From CAYYYP01 sp964475985 (GTDB lineage Bacteria > Bdellovibrionota > UBA1018 > CAYHWW01): DNA of 64,000 nucleotides. This document shows, piece after piece, positions 16,833 through 25,573 of the stretch (position 1 is its first letter; each line of letters begins with the position of its first letter). The DNA is taken from contig CAYYYP010000008.1 in NCBI GenBank assembly GCA_964475985.1, forward strand, positions 40,542-104,541, read 5' to 3'. Made by a program: the position numbers and the translations under genes. The notes under the pieces are model-generated. The model saw only the letters and a program-made list of their open reading frames with translations. It searched no databases and was not told the DNA's origin.

Positions 16833-18698
16833 ATGGGATTTTTAAAATCTAAGGGCTGGGTTTTCCAAGGTACGTTTTTAATTTTTTTCTCTTTGATGAC
16901 GAGCATTCCTTGCTTTAGCAAGGCGGTAAATCCACCCCTGGACCTAAACTTTAAGGTTCAGATCCAAAAAAGCGGAGAGGTGGTATTGACGGCACCAAAG
17001 GGGCATCATTTTAATTTTGAAGCCCCACGTTCAGCTAGACTCGTTGTCATGGAATCCAGCGACGCTACGAAGGATCGGAGTGACGGGCCATCTTGGTTTT
17101 TAGAAATCAAAAATCGACCGCCCCGCCGTAGCCCGTTCGCTAAACTTAGGGAAATGCATTTTGCGCTTATGATGCAAAGAAAGGAATTTCCCGCGGACTT
17201 CTCCGCAAAACGTATTCAGTTGGAAGTGAAAGCATTCCTTTGCGATGATTCAAAAACGTACTGTTTAGAAAAAAATGCGCTCTTGCTTCTGTCTGATCTA
17301 CAAAAAGAACTTTTGGTCAAACAGCTAACGGATGCAGAAGCTCCGTCAAAAAATTTAAACGTTGCAAGTGAGGATCTGGCCGATAGCGAAAAGGCGCAAA
17401 TAACTTCGCTGCAAAGTGCCCTAGAGTTAGCCAAAAAAAATTCTCAGCCCATTATCGCGGATTTTTATGGCAGGTGGTGTGCGCCCTGTAACCTTTTAGA
17501 TTCTGAGGTGTTTGAGAAACCTGTTTTTAAAACTGCCGTTAAGGACTTTATATTCGCCCGAATCGATGTGGATGACCCAACCTCCTTTGCGGCCAAGTCG
17601 AAATATAAGATTGGCGGTTATCCAACGGTTTTATTCCTAAACTCTAAAGGTGAAGAGTTAAAGCGCGTCGTGGGGTTTTTGCCGGCCGAAGAATTTATTA
17701 AAAGCATGGATGAGATTCGGAGAAACGAAACGTTATCTGAGACATTGCTGCTTGCCCAAACCCAGACTGATGAGGCAACTCCTGAAAAATATTTTGCCTA
17801 TGAAAAGTTGGGCGACTTAGCCGCCGCTCGTGGTGAACATAAAAAAGCGCTGGAGTTCTACGAAAACGCGAGTCCAAGCTGGTCCGGAATTATGCCCAAG
17901 GGTGGTTTGAAGGAAGGTGAGCTTCTTGCCTTCACGAATATAAAGTATGAAAAAATTTGGCGAACTAAACTTGCACTGGAGGAAATGAAAGGCGTTACCC
18001 CGGAAAACGTCGACGCACTGAAGTTAAAGCAACAAATTCTAAAATTCTCCACCGACGACCAGCTTAAGCTTGATGCGTTGCGAATATTGGGTAGATCGCT
18101 TGCCGAGTTCAATGACGCGGTCGTGTTGATTGATAAAAAACTTACTAAGCGGGACCGAAGCTCGACGCCCGCTTGGGAACTTTATGAGCTGAAGGCAGAT
18201 TTTCAGGAAAAGATTTTTGCTATCTCAAAGAATTCAGAGGATAAAAAAGCAGCGCAGTATTCATATAGGAATGCTGCCCGCGCCTTGGAAAAATTTCCCC
18301 GCAGCCGTGGCTACGTTTTGGAGTTGGCGTACGTTCTGGGCGAAGCCGGAGAGGTTAAAAAAGCGGAAAAAATTTATAATCTGTTTCAGAAGAAGTTTCC
18401 CCAGGAGTTTACTTTTTGGTTTGCCCACGCCCGTTTGCTCGAAAAACTGAAGCGTTTTCCTGAGGCCCTAAGCCATGCGGAAAAGGCATATGAATACTCC
18501 TACGGCGACAATCGCTTGCGCAGTTCGCTCGTTTTAGCGCGCACCCTCGCGAGTTTGAATCAGAAGGAAAAAGCCGTGAAATTGGCAACGGATACTCTGG
18601 CGGCCCAGGAAGATCCTGCGAAAAACGGCCTTGAAGTAAGGACTTCTAAATACCGTTCCGATTTGGAAGAATTTGTAAGGCAGCAGCAAATTCTTTAG
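16833..18698 (+). CDS. Exported thioredoxin-fold protein with DsbD-like N-domain and TPR repeats
   Basis: A 621-residue protein with a signal peptide (residues 1-31). Residues 35-150 resemble the N-terminal domain of DsbD (LDLNFKVQIQKSGEVVL with a paired-cysteine segment FLCDDSKTYCLE). Residues 195-300 form a thioredoxin domain with WCAPC (Cys216 and Cys219). The C-terminal half is helical TPR-like (for example EKLGDLAAARGEHKKALEFY and HARLLEKLKRFPEALSHAEK). A periplasmic thiol reductase or disulfide carrier is likely. There is no membrane domain of the DsbD type, so its electron donor must be another protein. It follows the hydrolase gene without a gap. Confidence 0.8.
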   Translation: MGFLKSKGWVFQGTFLIFFSLMTSIPCFSKAVNPPLDLNFKVQIQKSGEVVLTAPKGHHFNFEAPRSARLVVMESSDATKDRSDGPSWFLEIKNRPPRRSPFAKLREMHFALMMQRKEFPADFSAKRIQLEVKAFLCDDSKTYCLEKNALLLLSDLQKELLVKQLTDAEAPSKNLNVASEDLADSEKAQITSLQSALELAKKNSQPIIADFYGRWCAPCNLLDSEVFEKPVFKTAVKDFIFARIDVDDPTSFAAKSKYKIGGYPTVLFLNSKGEELKRVVGFLPAEEFIKSMDEIRRNETLSETLLLAQTQTDEATPEKYFAYEKLGDLAAARGEHKKALEFYENASPSWSGIMPKGGLKEGELLAFTNIKYEKIWRTKLALEEMKGVTPENVDALKLKQQILKFSTDDQLKLDALRILGRSLAEFNDAVVLIDKKLTKRDRSSTPAWELYELKADFQEKIFAISKNSEDKKAAQYSYRNAARALEKFPRSRGYVLELAYVLGEAGEVKKAEKIYNLFQKKFPQEFTFWFAHARLLEKLKRFPEALSHAEKAYEYSYGDNRLRSSLVLARTLASLNQKEKAVKLATDTLAAQEDPAKNGLEVRTSKYRSDLEEFVRQQQIL

Positions 18699-18752
18699 GG
18701 GGTTCCCTCAAGGTCGTTGAAAAACCCAAACGCTTAGCCTCATAATGGGGAT

Positions 18753-19517
18753 ATGGACTTAGAGACTTCTTCCCCCCCTCAACCAGAAATGAGATTTCGT
18801 CCACTAACGGATGGGCTTGGCATTAACCATTTTGCGGATGGATCTCCCTACGCAGCGCCCAATGGCACTTCACGAAAGGTTGCTCAGGCCGGACGGGCTA
18901 CTTCGCCTCATAATACTGGTAAGACAGATGCCGTGGATCGTACCCCACAGTTTACGGCCCCAGTTTTCTCTTCCGTAGCCTCGGGCATGACCGGCGTTTC
19001 GCCGCGCGTCAGTGCGGCTGCGTTTCCACAAATGGAAGTGCGGGGGGTGTCGTCGGAAGGGATGCGACCCGCTTCAGGTTTTGCCCGGTTCTTTTCGTTT
19101 CTGGCCGATATTTTTTTCGTCTCTTTGGGGTTCGTTTTTATCGTTTGGCTTGGTTTTTATCTCAACGGTATGACCGCCCCCATGGTGGTAAAGCTCATAA
19201 CCCAGCGCGATCTCATCAAGGGCACAACTTCCTTCGGTGATTTTTTGATGCCATTCTTGCTTCTCTATTTTGTGATTTCCGTAGGTTATTTTGTGGTTCA
19301 GGAAGTGACCTGGCACCGGACTTTAGGCAAAGCGTTATTCGGTCTTAGGATTGAGGCAAAGTCCACCATGAGCATTTTAGGTCGCATTTTTTGTTTCATG
19401 CTCGCAGCCCTGCCTTTGGGTTTAGGTTTTATTTGGTACTTTTTTGATTCTCGCAAAAGATGTTGGCATGATGTTGTTTCTGATAGCGATGTTTTAAGCT
19501 ATTCCTCTTCTTCGTGA
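18753..19517 (+). CDS. RDD-family membrane protein
   Basis: A 254-residue protein. The first 105 residues are Pro/Ser/Thr/Ala-rich and appear disordered; the rest is an RDD domain with the opening RFFSFLADIFFVSLGF, three hydrophobic segments, and the typical TLGKALFGLRIE loop and DSRKRCWHDVVSDS end. RDD proteins are small inner-membrane proteins, some linked to ion transport. The stop overlaps the GTG start of rfaE2 (GTGA). Confidence 0.82.
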   Translation: MDLETSSPPQPEMRFRPLTDGLGINHFADGSPYAAPNGTSRKVAQAGRATSPHNTGKTDAVDRTPQFTAPVFSSVASGMTGVSPRVSAAAFPQMEVRGVSSEGMRPASGFARFFSFLADIFFVSLGFVFIVWLGFYLNGMTAPMVVKLITQRDLIKGTTSFGDFLMPFLLLYFVISVGYFVVQEVTWHRTLGKALFGLRIEAKSTMSILGRIFCFMLAALPLGLGFIWYFFDSRKRCWHDVVSDSDVLSYSSSS

Positions 19518-20005
19518 GCTCCACAAAAACTTCAAAAGTTAAAATCAAATCTCCGGCTGTTTTGCAGAAATTATTTGCTGGCTTTCGCCGTAAGGGCCTT
19601 AAGGTCGTATTTACCAATGGCTGCTTTGACCTTCTTCATGAAGGCCATGTCGCTTACCTTGAGCATGCTAAATCACTGGGAGATGTATTGGTGATCGCGA
19701 TGGACACCGATGCGGCAGTAAGAAAGCTCAAAGGTGCGGATCGTCCTATAAATAACTTACGTTCAAGGCAACGGGTCATGGCCGGCTTAGGTTGCGTAGA
19801 TTTCGTAACGTCCTTCGCTAAGGGGGACCCACGACCGTTGATTCTAAAACTCAAGCCACACGTATTGGTTAAGGGCGGTGATTGGTCCTTAGAGAAAATC
19901 CGAGGTGCATCTGAGGTTTTGGGCTGGGGTGGGCGAGTCTATTCATTGCCCTACATTAAGGGTCGATCGACAACAAAAATTATTGAGAAGATTCAACAAC
20001 GATGA
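19514..20005 (+). CDS. rfaE2: D-glycero-beta-D-manno-heptose 1-phosphate adenylyltransferase
   Basis: A 163-residue nucleotidyltransferase making ADP-heptose for the lipopolysaccharide core. The family signature TNGCFDLLHEGHV contains the catalytic HxGH (His42-His45), and RPINNLRSRQRVMAGL and LVKGGDW are also typical of the HldE C-terminal domain or stand-alone RfaE2. The kinase half (RfaE1) is separate and not in the window. The GTG start overlaps the previous stop, and the next gene (meaB) starts within its stop. Confidence 0.93.
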   Translation: MSSTKTSKVKIKSPAVLQKLFAGFRRKGLKVVFTNGCFDLLHEGHVAYLEHAKSLGDVLVIAMDTDAAVRKLKGADRPINNLRSRQRVMAGLGCVDFVTSFAKGDPRPLILKLKPHVLVKGGDWSLEKIRGASEVLGWGGRVYSLPYIKGRSTTKIIEKIQQR

Positions 20006-20979
20006 ACACCGCAGAAACTAATGCAAAAAAATATTCCGATGTCATCGCGGCGATCCAAGCGGGGGATAGGCGACGGCTAGCCCGGGCCATCACTTTTGTG
20101 GAAAATAGAAAGGCCGGTTACCAGCAGTTTTTGGAGGCACTTTTCCCTGAGGGCGGTACTTCATTTGTTTTAGGAATCACTGGTCCTCCAGGCGCGGGAA
20201 AGAGCACGGTAACCGATAAGCTTGCAAAGCTTTTGCGTGCTCGCGGGGATACGGTTGCAATTTTGGCGGTGGACCCTTCTTCACCGTTTAGCGGCGGCGC
20301 CGTCTTAGGGGACCGGATTCGCATGCAGGATCACGGTGGGGATGACGGAGTTTATATTCGAAGCTTAGGCACGCGTGGTCAGCACGGTGGGCTTTCCACG
20401 GCTACTCGCGACATCGTAAAAGTTTTGGATGGCGCTAAGTTTCAGTGGGTACTTTTAGAGACGGCCGGGGTTGGCCAGACGGAACTTGAAATCATGCGCG
20501 TGGCCCACTGCGTGGCGGTGGTTTTGGTGCCGGAAAGTGGAGATGGCATTCAAATGATGAAGGCCGGACTTATGGAAATCGCTGATCTATTCCTAGTAAA
20601 TAAAAGTGATCGACCCGAGGCGGATAAAATTTTGCGTGAGATCCTGAACATGATGAGTGTCGGCATGCCCCGCGATCCGGAATGGATGCCCCCAGTTTTA
20701 AAGGCCCAGGCGCTCAACGATATTGGTATCGATGAATTCCTTAAGGCCGTTGATCGCTACCGGGATCACATTATGAAGTCAGGCCTTTTGGCGATGAAAC
20801 GGGCACAACACCTAAGGGATGACGTTCGCGAACATATACTGGATACGGTCAATATTTCTTTGGACGCGTGGTTCAATAGCGAAAAAGGCAATGAGCTTCT
20901 CAATCTTGCCCAAGCTCGCAGCCGAAGCCCCTATCAGGTTGCCGATGAGATCTGGGTAGAGATCTGCAAACAATTTTAA
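20002..20979 (+). CDS. meaB: Methylmalonyl-CoA mutase-associated GTPase MeaB (ArgK family)
   Basis: A 325-residue G3E-family GTPase that loads and protects adenosylcobalamin in methylmalonyl-CoA mutase. Walker A GPPGAGKST lies near residues 61-69, and VDPSSPFSGGAVLGDRIRM and TAGVGQTELEI are diagnostic. The catalytic mutase subunit is encoded at 6590-8167, so the two halves of the system are about 12 kb apart. It overlaps rfaE2 by ATGA and is followed by a possible terminator. Confidence 0.95.
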   Translation: MNTAETNAKKYSDVIAAIQAGDRRRLARAITFVENRKAGYQQFLEALFPEGGTSFVLGITGPPGAGKSTVTDKLAKLLRARGDTVAILAVDPSSPFSGGAVLGDRIRMQDHGGDDGVYIRSLGTRGQHGGLSTATRDIVKVLDGAKFQWVLLETAGVGQTELEIMRVAHCVAVVLVPESGDGIQMMKAGLMEIADLFLVNKSDRPEADKILREILNMMSVGMPRDPEWMPPVLKAQALNDIGIDEFLKAVDRYRDHIMKSGLLAMKRAQHLRDDVREHILDTVNISLDAWFNSEKGNELLNLAQARSRSPYQVADEIWVEICKQF

Positions 20980-20982
20980 TTT

Positions 20983-21040
20983 ATAGCGCAAAACCCGGGT
21001 GTTTTCGTCACAATTCCGGTTTTTTATGAGCGCTATTTTT
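20983..21040 (+). terminator. Possible terminator after meaB
   Basis: Base stem ATAGCGC (20983-20989) with GCGCTAT (21030-21036), followed by four T, enclosing a smaller AAAAC/GTTTT helix. The loop is long, so the call is tentative. Confidence 0.4.
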
Positions 21041-21068
21041 CAAGATTTTTCACTAGGCAAAATAGTTC

Positions 21069-21096
21069 TAAAGTAAAACTGTCGGGTACCCGAATC
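21069..21096 (+). promoter_or_regulatory. Probable sigma-28 (FliA) promoter of the first flagellin gene
   Basis: TAAAGTAA, 12 bases, then CCCGAATC. The -35 fits the sigma-28 form (TAAAGTTT) and the -10 keeps the CCGA core of GCCGATAA. The 12-base spacer equals that of the better promoter upstream of the second flagellin gene, which supports this weaker one. It would leave a leader of about 200 bases before the ATG at 21301; that leader holds no open reading frame. Confidence 0.5.
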
Positions 21097-21300
21097 TCTC
21101 TCTGTAAGCAGCTAAGTACGGCAAAAGCAGAGCTTAAGAATGGTTTTTGGGTTCTGCAGTTTTAACAATTAGCACAGGGGCAAGGGTGGCTACAGCAAGT
21201 GTGTGGCGCAGATATGGGGGCAAACCCGCAGGGGTAAATGCATCCTATTGATCTGTGCGACATCCGACCCTCCTGTTTTCTTTTTAGGGGGTAGTTAAGT

Positions 21301-22131
21301 ATGGGTTTTCGCATTAATACAAACGTTCCATCGATCGCCGCGCAGCGTAACTTAGGGATTCAAAAAGAGTTCCAAGATCATACGATGCAAAAAATGGCCA
21401 GTGGTGAACGCATCACTCGCGCCGCTGACGATGCCGCTGGATTAGCCATCAGTGAAAAGTTGAAAGCTGAGATTCGCAGTACGCGCCAAGCCGCTCGTAA
21501 TACGAACGACGGTATTTCAATGATTCAAACGGCGGAAGGCGCGTTGAATGAAGTTTCCAACATCTTGATTCGCTTAAGAGAACTTTCCATTCAATCTGCA
21601 TCTGACACTGTAGGTGACACGGAACGAAAATTTACAGATCTCGAAGTTCAACATTTGAAGAGCGAAGTAGGCCGAATCGCCGAAACCACCAAGTTCAACG
21701 GAGTTTATCTATTGAATGGTCAGGGCGGCGACCTAGAGTTCCAAGTAGGAACGGGTTCCAGCGCTGAACAAGACCGCATGCTTTACCAGGCCCGCATCAC
21801 TGACACTCGCGTAAGCTCTTTGGGAATGGAAGAAGTTTCGGTTGCATCAAAAGTTGATGCTCAACAGAACATGGATAAGATCGACCAAGCCTTGACCATG
21901 GTCAGCGGAAACCGCGCTCAGTTAGGTGCATTGCAAAATCGCTTAACTTCAACTGTGAATAACCTCAACGTTGCTGAAGAAAACCTTTCTGCCGCAAACT
22001 CCCGTATTCGTGATGCCGACATGGCTTCCGAAGCAGCTGAGCTTGCGAAGAGAAACATTCTCACGCAATCCGGTACTTCCGTTCTTGCTCAAGCGAACTC
22101 CAGCCAAGGACTCGCTTTGAAACTTCTCTAA
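21301..22131 (+). CDS. fliC: Flagellin
   Basis: A 276-residue flagellin built only of the conserved D0/D1 ends with almost no variable centre. The N-terminus MGFRINTNVPSIAAQRNL and MASGERITRAADDAAGLAIS are family hallmarks, as are the C-terminal AEENLSAANSRIRDADMASE and the end ALKLL. It polymerises outside the cell into the filament; FliS (35373) and FliD (35812) are encoded later in the window. A GGGGGTAG ribosome site lies 7-14 bases before the ATG. It has a paralogue 240 bases downstream. Confidence 0.97.
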   Translation: MGFRINTNVPSIAAQRNLGIQKEFQDHTMQKMASGERITRAADDAAGLAISEKLKAEIRSTRQAARNTNDGISMIQTAEGALNEVSNILIRLRELSIQSASDTVGDTERKFTDLEVQHLKSEVGRIAETTKFNGVYLLNGQGGDLEFQVGTGSSAEQDRMLYQARITDTRVSSLGMEEVSVASKVDAQQNMDKIDQALTMVSGNRAQLGALQNRLTSTVNNLNVAEENLSAANSRIRDADMASEAAELAKRNILTQSGTSVLAQANSSQGLALKLL

Positions 22132-22156
22132 ACAAACTAAAGGATACTTAACAGTT

Positions 22157-22196
22157 GCTTCCAAGATTTTTTGAAACTCTCATAAATCTTGGGAGC
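22157..22196 (+). terminator. Hairpin after first flagellin gene, possible terminator
   Basis: Thirteen-base stem GCTTCCAAGATTT (22157-22169) with AAATCTTGGGAGC (22184-22196), one G-T pair, 14-base loop. No T run follows, so it may stabilise the flagellin mRNA rather than end it. Confidence 0.4.
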
Positions 22197-22231
22197 CTTA
22201 CATCTCGTCCTCTCCTTTAGTTTTCGACAAA

Positions 22232-22284
22232 GGGCTTCTGTAATCAATACTTAGGTCTCACCCGCCTAACGGTTACAGAAGCCC
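22232..22284 (+). promoter_or_regulatory. Stable stem-loop just upstream of second flagellin promoter
   Basis: A perfect 12-base stem GGGCTTCTGTAA (22232-22243) with TTACAGAAGCCC (22273-22284). The loop contains a second TTAGG/CCTAA helix. The structure ends two bases before the -35 of the sigma-28 promoter. It could be the true terminator of the first flagellin transcript (without a T run), an mRNA 3'-end protector, or a binding site near the promoter. Confidence 0.45.
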
Positions 22285-22285
22285 C

Positions 22286-22313
22286 TAAAGTTCTAGGCAA
22301 CTCTTGCCGATAA
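22286..22313 (+). promoter_or_regulatory. Sigma-28 (FliA) promoter of the second flagellin gene
   Basis: TAAAGTTC (22286-22293), 12 bases, then a perfect GCCGATAA (22306-22313). This is the FliA consensus with a spacer one base longer than in enterobacteria. It lies 60 bases before the start codon. Confidence 0.82.
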
Positions 22314-22373
22314 GATCAGTGAAGAAAAACTCGGACTATAAATAGTTCAAGTTTAATCGAGGAGGGCCATCAC

Positions 22374-23207
22374 TTGGGAATTCGCATAAATACCAATATC
22401 GCATCGCTTGCCGGACAGAAGAAGCTAGAAGAATCCAGCAAAGAATTACAAAAAACCTTGGGGCATCTATCATCGGGCTCGCGTATCACGAGCGCAAGTG
22501 AAGATGCTGCAGGACTGGCCATCGCCGAGAATCTCCGGGGTGAGATTCGAAGCTTGCAACAAGCGAATCGAAACGCCAACGATGGCGTAGGTTTCGTTCA
22601 GTTGGCCGAGGGCGGCCTGACGGAAGTCAGCAACATCCTCGTTCGATTGAGGGAACTTTCCATCCAAGCGGCCTCCGACACTTTAGGTGATCGTGAGCGT
22701 TTGTTCGTAGACAAAGAATATCAGGCCCTCAAAGAAGAAGTGGATCGAATCGCAAACTCCACAAATTTCAACGGAATGCCTCTGCTTAATGGTGAAGCTT
22801 CCAAGGGAACCCTGGAGTTCCAGGTAGGTTCTCAAAATAATGAGAGCAACCGAATCAATTTTGAAGCCTCTCAATTTGATGCTCGAGTTTCCACCTTGGG
22901 AATCAGCTCAAGCTCAACCCAAAGCATTGATGATGCCAGGGATTCCTTAGGCAATTTGGACGAAGCCATGGATACCGTAAATGGTTACCGTGCAAGCTTA
23001 GGTGCCTTGCAGAATAGGTTGAATTCCGCTTCAAACAACTTGGGCGTCACGGTGGAAAACTTATCTGCCGCCCATTCCCGCATCAAGGATGCGGACATGG
23101 CCCATGAATCAGCGGAGCTGGCTAAGCAAAGCATTCTTCAACAGTCTGGAGTTGCCGTGCTTGCCCACGCCAATCAGAATTCCGCACTCGCTTTGCGACT
23201 TCTGTAA
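22374..23207 (+). CDS. fliC: Flagellin (paralogue), TTG start
   Basis: A 277-residue flagellin, like the first one without a central variable region. It starts with TTG, shown by the conserved MGIRINTNIASLAGQKKLEE N-terminus and a GGAGGG ribosome site (22361-22366) eight bases before it; no ATG fits. LSSGSRITSASEDAAGLAIA and NLSAAHSRIKDADMAHESA are the usual hallmark segments. Its own sigma-28 promoter and the small lipoprotein that follows suggest separate timing from the first flagellin. The two proteins are clearly related but distinct, so this is an old duplication. Confidence 0.96.
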   Translation: MGIRINTNIASLAGQKKLEESSKELQKTLGHLSSGSRITSASEDAAGLAIAENLRGEIRSLQQANRNANDGVGFVQLAEGGLTEVSNILVRLRELSIQAASDTLGDRERLFVDKEYQALKEEVDRIANSTNFNGMPLLNGEASKGTLEFQVGSQNNESNRINFEASQFDARVSTLGISSSSTQSIDDARDSLGNLDEAMDTVNGYRASLGALQNRLNSASNNLGVTVENLSAAHSRIKDADMAHESAELAKQSILQQSGVAVLAHANQNSALALRLL

Positions 23208-23241
23208 ATCGTTGGCATTTCAAAAATTGGGGGATTTCCTA

Positions 23242-23787
23242 ATGGTTCAATATCCTTTTGCTAGGTGGTTTCTAGATCATTCCCTAGTCATCGCGGTCAT
23301 CTTGAGTTTCCTGGTGACTTCCGTGATCGTAACGGGTTGTGGGCACCAAAGGGTACTCATGGTGAGGTCCGAACCCGCCGAAGCAGAAGTCTGCATCAAG
23401 GGAAAGTATAAAAGCCAGTATTTCCCCACGAATAAAAAGACTTGCGTAGGCATGACTCCCTTTGAAGCGGATGCCGTAGAATTTGTAGATGAGCAAGGTG
23501 AAAAGCACGAAGTGAGTTTCGCCGACTTGGAAAGTGATAAGGAAAATTTCTACATCCTTATCAGCCGACCAGGTTACGGATCTCGAAGTATGCAAGTACC
23601 ATCTTGGGAACACTTCGTGGCGTTGCAGCCCGAAGGTAATGCGCAGTTCAGCAATATAGCGGCAAATCCTGTGGTACCGGCTGCATCGGCCATTCCTGCG
23701 ACCGAAGGCCAGCTGCCAGCAGAAGGCGCTGCCCAAGGGAATCGTGCACCGGCAAGCGAGCCGGTGGCTACGCAAGTCGAGGATTAG
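23242..23787 (+). CDS. Hypothetical lipoprotein with PEGA-like opening
   Basis: A 181-residue protein. The ATG at 23242 follows a GGGGGATTT ribosome site and opens a signal peptide ending in IVTGCG, a good lipobox. Just after the cysteine, VLMVRSEPAEAEVCIKGK resembles PEGA-type surface domains (S-x-P-x-x-A-x-V). The C-terminal 50 residues are Pro/Ala/Glu-rich and low-complexity. The frame is open further upstream into the flagellin gene, but that part is shadow. It may share the sigma-28 transcript of the second flagellin. Function unknown. Confidence 0.75.
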   Translation: MVQYPFARWFLDHSLVIAVILSFLVTSVIVTGCGHQRVLMVRSEPAEAEVCIKGKYKSQYFPTNKKTCVGMTPFEADAVEFVDEQGEKHEVSFADLESDKENFYILISRPGYGSRSMQVPSWEHFVALQPEGNAQFSNIAANPVVPAASAIPATEGQLPAEGAAQGNRAPASEPVATQVED

Positions 23788-23884
23788 AGCCGCTAAGTTA
23801 GGTTTCTAGTCTGTGAGTTAATTGCCTAGGCATACTGCACAGTCCGGCAGACTTATAATCTAAATCTGTTTAGAATATAAAGTG

Positions 23885-25573
23885 ATGCCTGGCCTAAAGT
23901 TACTTTTCTTGGTTGCATCTTTTGCAGCCGCCTTTGCCTCAGAAAATGCAACTGCGCAAACCATTGAGCTCAGATGGAATTGCAATTTAGTGGGCCAACG
24001 CAGCAACATTTTCCATGCTTTACAGCAGGAGCTTGCCGCTCCAAGTAGGATCTTCACCATACCGGAAAACTTGGTGGCGACTTGGCGGCGGTTCTTAGAC
24101 ACTAGGTTTAGCGCGAATGAAATTGATCTTTTTCCTTGCCTGAATGATTTTGAAGACCGATTGGATCTCGTGCTCAGTCAAGCCGTAAGCGACGCGGTGA
24201 GAGAACCTATAATGGCCGAAATTCGAGCCATGGATGCCGCGGTAAACGAAAGGGCATTTAGAAGTCAGGGTACCTTGCCGCTCATTCCTATGACGCCTTT
24301 GGCGGACTATCCGCCCGAGGCTCGGGAAGCCCAACTTGCCGATCGACAGACGGTTCTTTCGGAGGCGTCCCACGTTACGGATTTTTTGCGGGATCACTAT
24401 AACGGAGTTTGCCTCAATCTTTCCCAGGTCGGAAACCGAAGCGGGCAAACCAATTACCGGCTGCTTTTTTCTCGCGAATACATCATGCACGCTTTGCCCG
24501 AGTATCTGTTCCACTCTTCCCGCGAATGCCAAGCCCTCATATTCCAAGAGTATCTCCAAATGCTCGCACCTTTACAGCAGACGGAAGCTCAGTGCCCGAA
24601 TTCGGTGGCGCGGTGCCGGGCAATGCGGCAGGGCAGTATTGACCTGATCCATGCTCTCATTTCTAACTTTGATCCAGACCTAAGGGTCTCATACTCAAAT
24701 ATTCCCGGAGCTTGTGATACTAATCAAATTCCATTTAATGAACTTAATTATTTTATGAGATCGATTCGACAAAGCACCTTGAACCGAGTGAGCCAATGCT
24801 CTCCGCTCAATCCTGGCGAATCCGTCGATTATTTTTCCAGTCGCGACCAAGGCACGGGCCTGCCGGCAAGTTATCGTCTTTCACGCAGGATAGACGGGAG
24901 TCACGAAATCGCGCTGCATGTGGTCCTTTCCAATATTGATCGATCGGATTCCCAGCGAGCGTGGGAAACCTATATTCAGCGGTGCGTTCAGGAGTACGAA
25001 ACCCGGATTCAGGGTACCCCGAATCAAATTCATTTGAATATTAACCCTCGGGGCCTTGGGACTTCGGTTCATTCCGTCCGCGTGGAATTCACCGGTACAA
25101 ACGGTGCGCAATTTAGGTCCCACTCGGAGGCCTGGGCGCAGAACCTTGACTGTCCTACCATGATCCATGAACTCTTCCACCTAGCCGGAGCACCCGATCT
25201 CTACCCCGAGCGATGGAGAGGTTATAATCGCAATGCGGCCACCAGCGAATTAGTCTATACGGAGACTACCCCAGACTTACCTTGGTATAACTGCCGACGT
25301 TTTGGTCCGGTGAATGGTTTGATGCGAGACCAATGGGCGGCCTTCAACTCTGTCGCCAGGAATTCCCCTGAGCATCGAGAAGGATTCTTTTCACCTGCGG
25401 AATTTCGTGCGTTAACCTTGCCGGGGTGCATTTCCGCTAACCGGGTTTTTTATCTGTGCGCACGTGAGTCCCAAAGGACCACCCGGGATCGCCGTGGAGA
25501 GGGTTGCACGGAGCATTTGCCTGAAGAATGCCGAGATCAGAACAGCACGAGGTGGCTTGGTTATGATCATTAG
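23885..25573 (+). CDS. Secreted zinc metalloprotease-like protein (metzincin-type motif)
   Basis: A 562-residue exported protein with a signal peptide cut near ENATAQ. Its key feature is MIHELFHLAGAPDLY, residues 426-440: HExxHxxGxxD with the first histidine at 428. This is the metzincin zinc site with aspartate as third ligand, as in snapalysin-type enzymes. NGLMRDQW, about 55 residues later, is a candidate Met-turn. Many cysteines (about 14) are spread over the protein and suggest disulfides. The N-terminal 400 residues match no family I recognise. A TATAAT -10 lies at 23854-23859. A secreted peptidase is likely, but not shown. Confidence 0.7.
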   Translation: MPGLKLLFLVASFAAAFASENATAQTIELRWNCNLVGQRSNIFHALQQELAAPSRIFTIPENLVATWRRFLDTRFSANEIDLFPCLNDFEDRLDLVLSQAVSDAVREPIMAEIRAMDAAVNERAFRSQGTLPLIPMTPLADYPPEAREAQLADRQTVLSEASHVTDFLRDHYNGVCLNLSQVGNRSGQTNYRLLFSREYIMHALPEYLFHSSRECQALIFQEYLQMLAPLQQTEAQCPNSVARCRAMRQGSIDLIHALISNFDPDLRVSYSNIPGACDTNQIPFNELNYFMRSIRQSTLNRVSQCSPLNPGESVDYFSSRDQGTGLPASYRLSRRIDGSHEIALHVVLSNIDRSDSQRAWETYIQRCVQEYETRIQGTPNQIHLNINPRGLGTSVHSVRVEFTGTNGAQFRSHSEAWAQNLDCPTMIHELFHLAGAPDLYPERWRGYNRNAATSELVYTETTPDLPWYNCRRFGPVNGLMRDQWAAFNSVARNSPEHREGFFSPAEFRALTLPGCISANRVFYLCARESQRTTRDRRGEGCTEHLPEECRDQNSTRWLGYDH

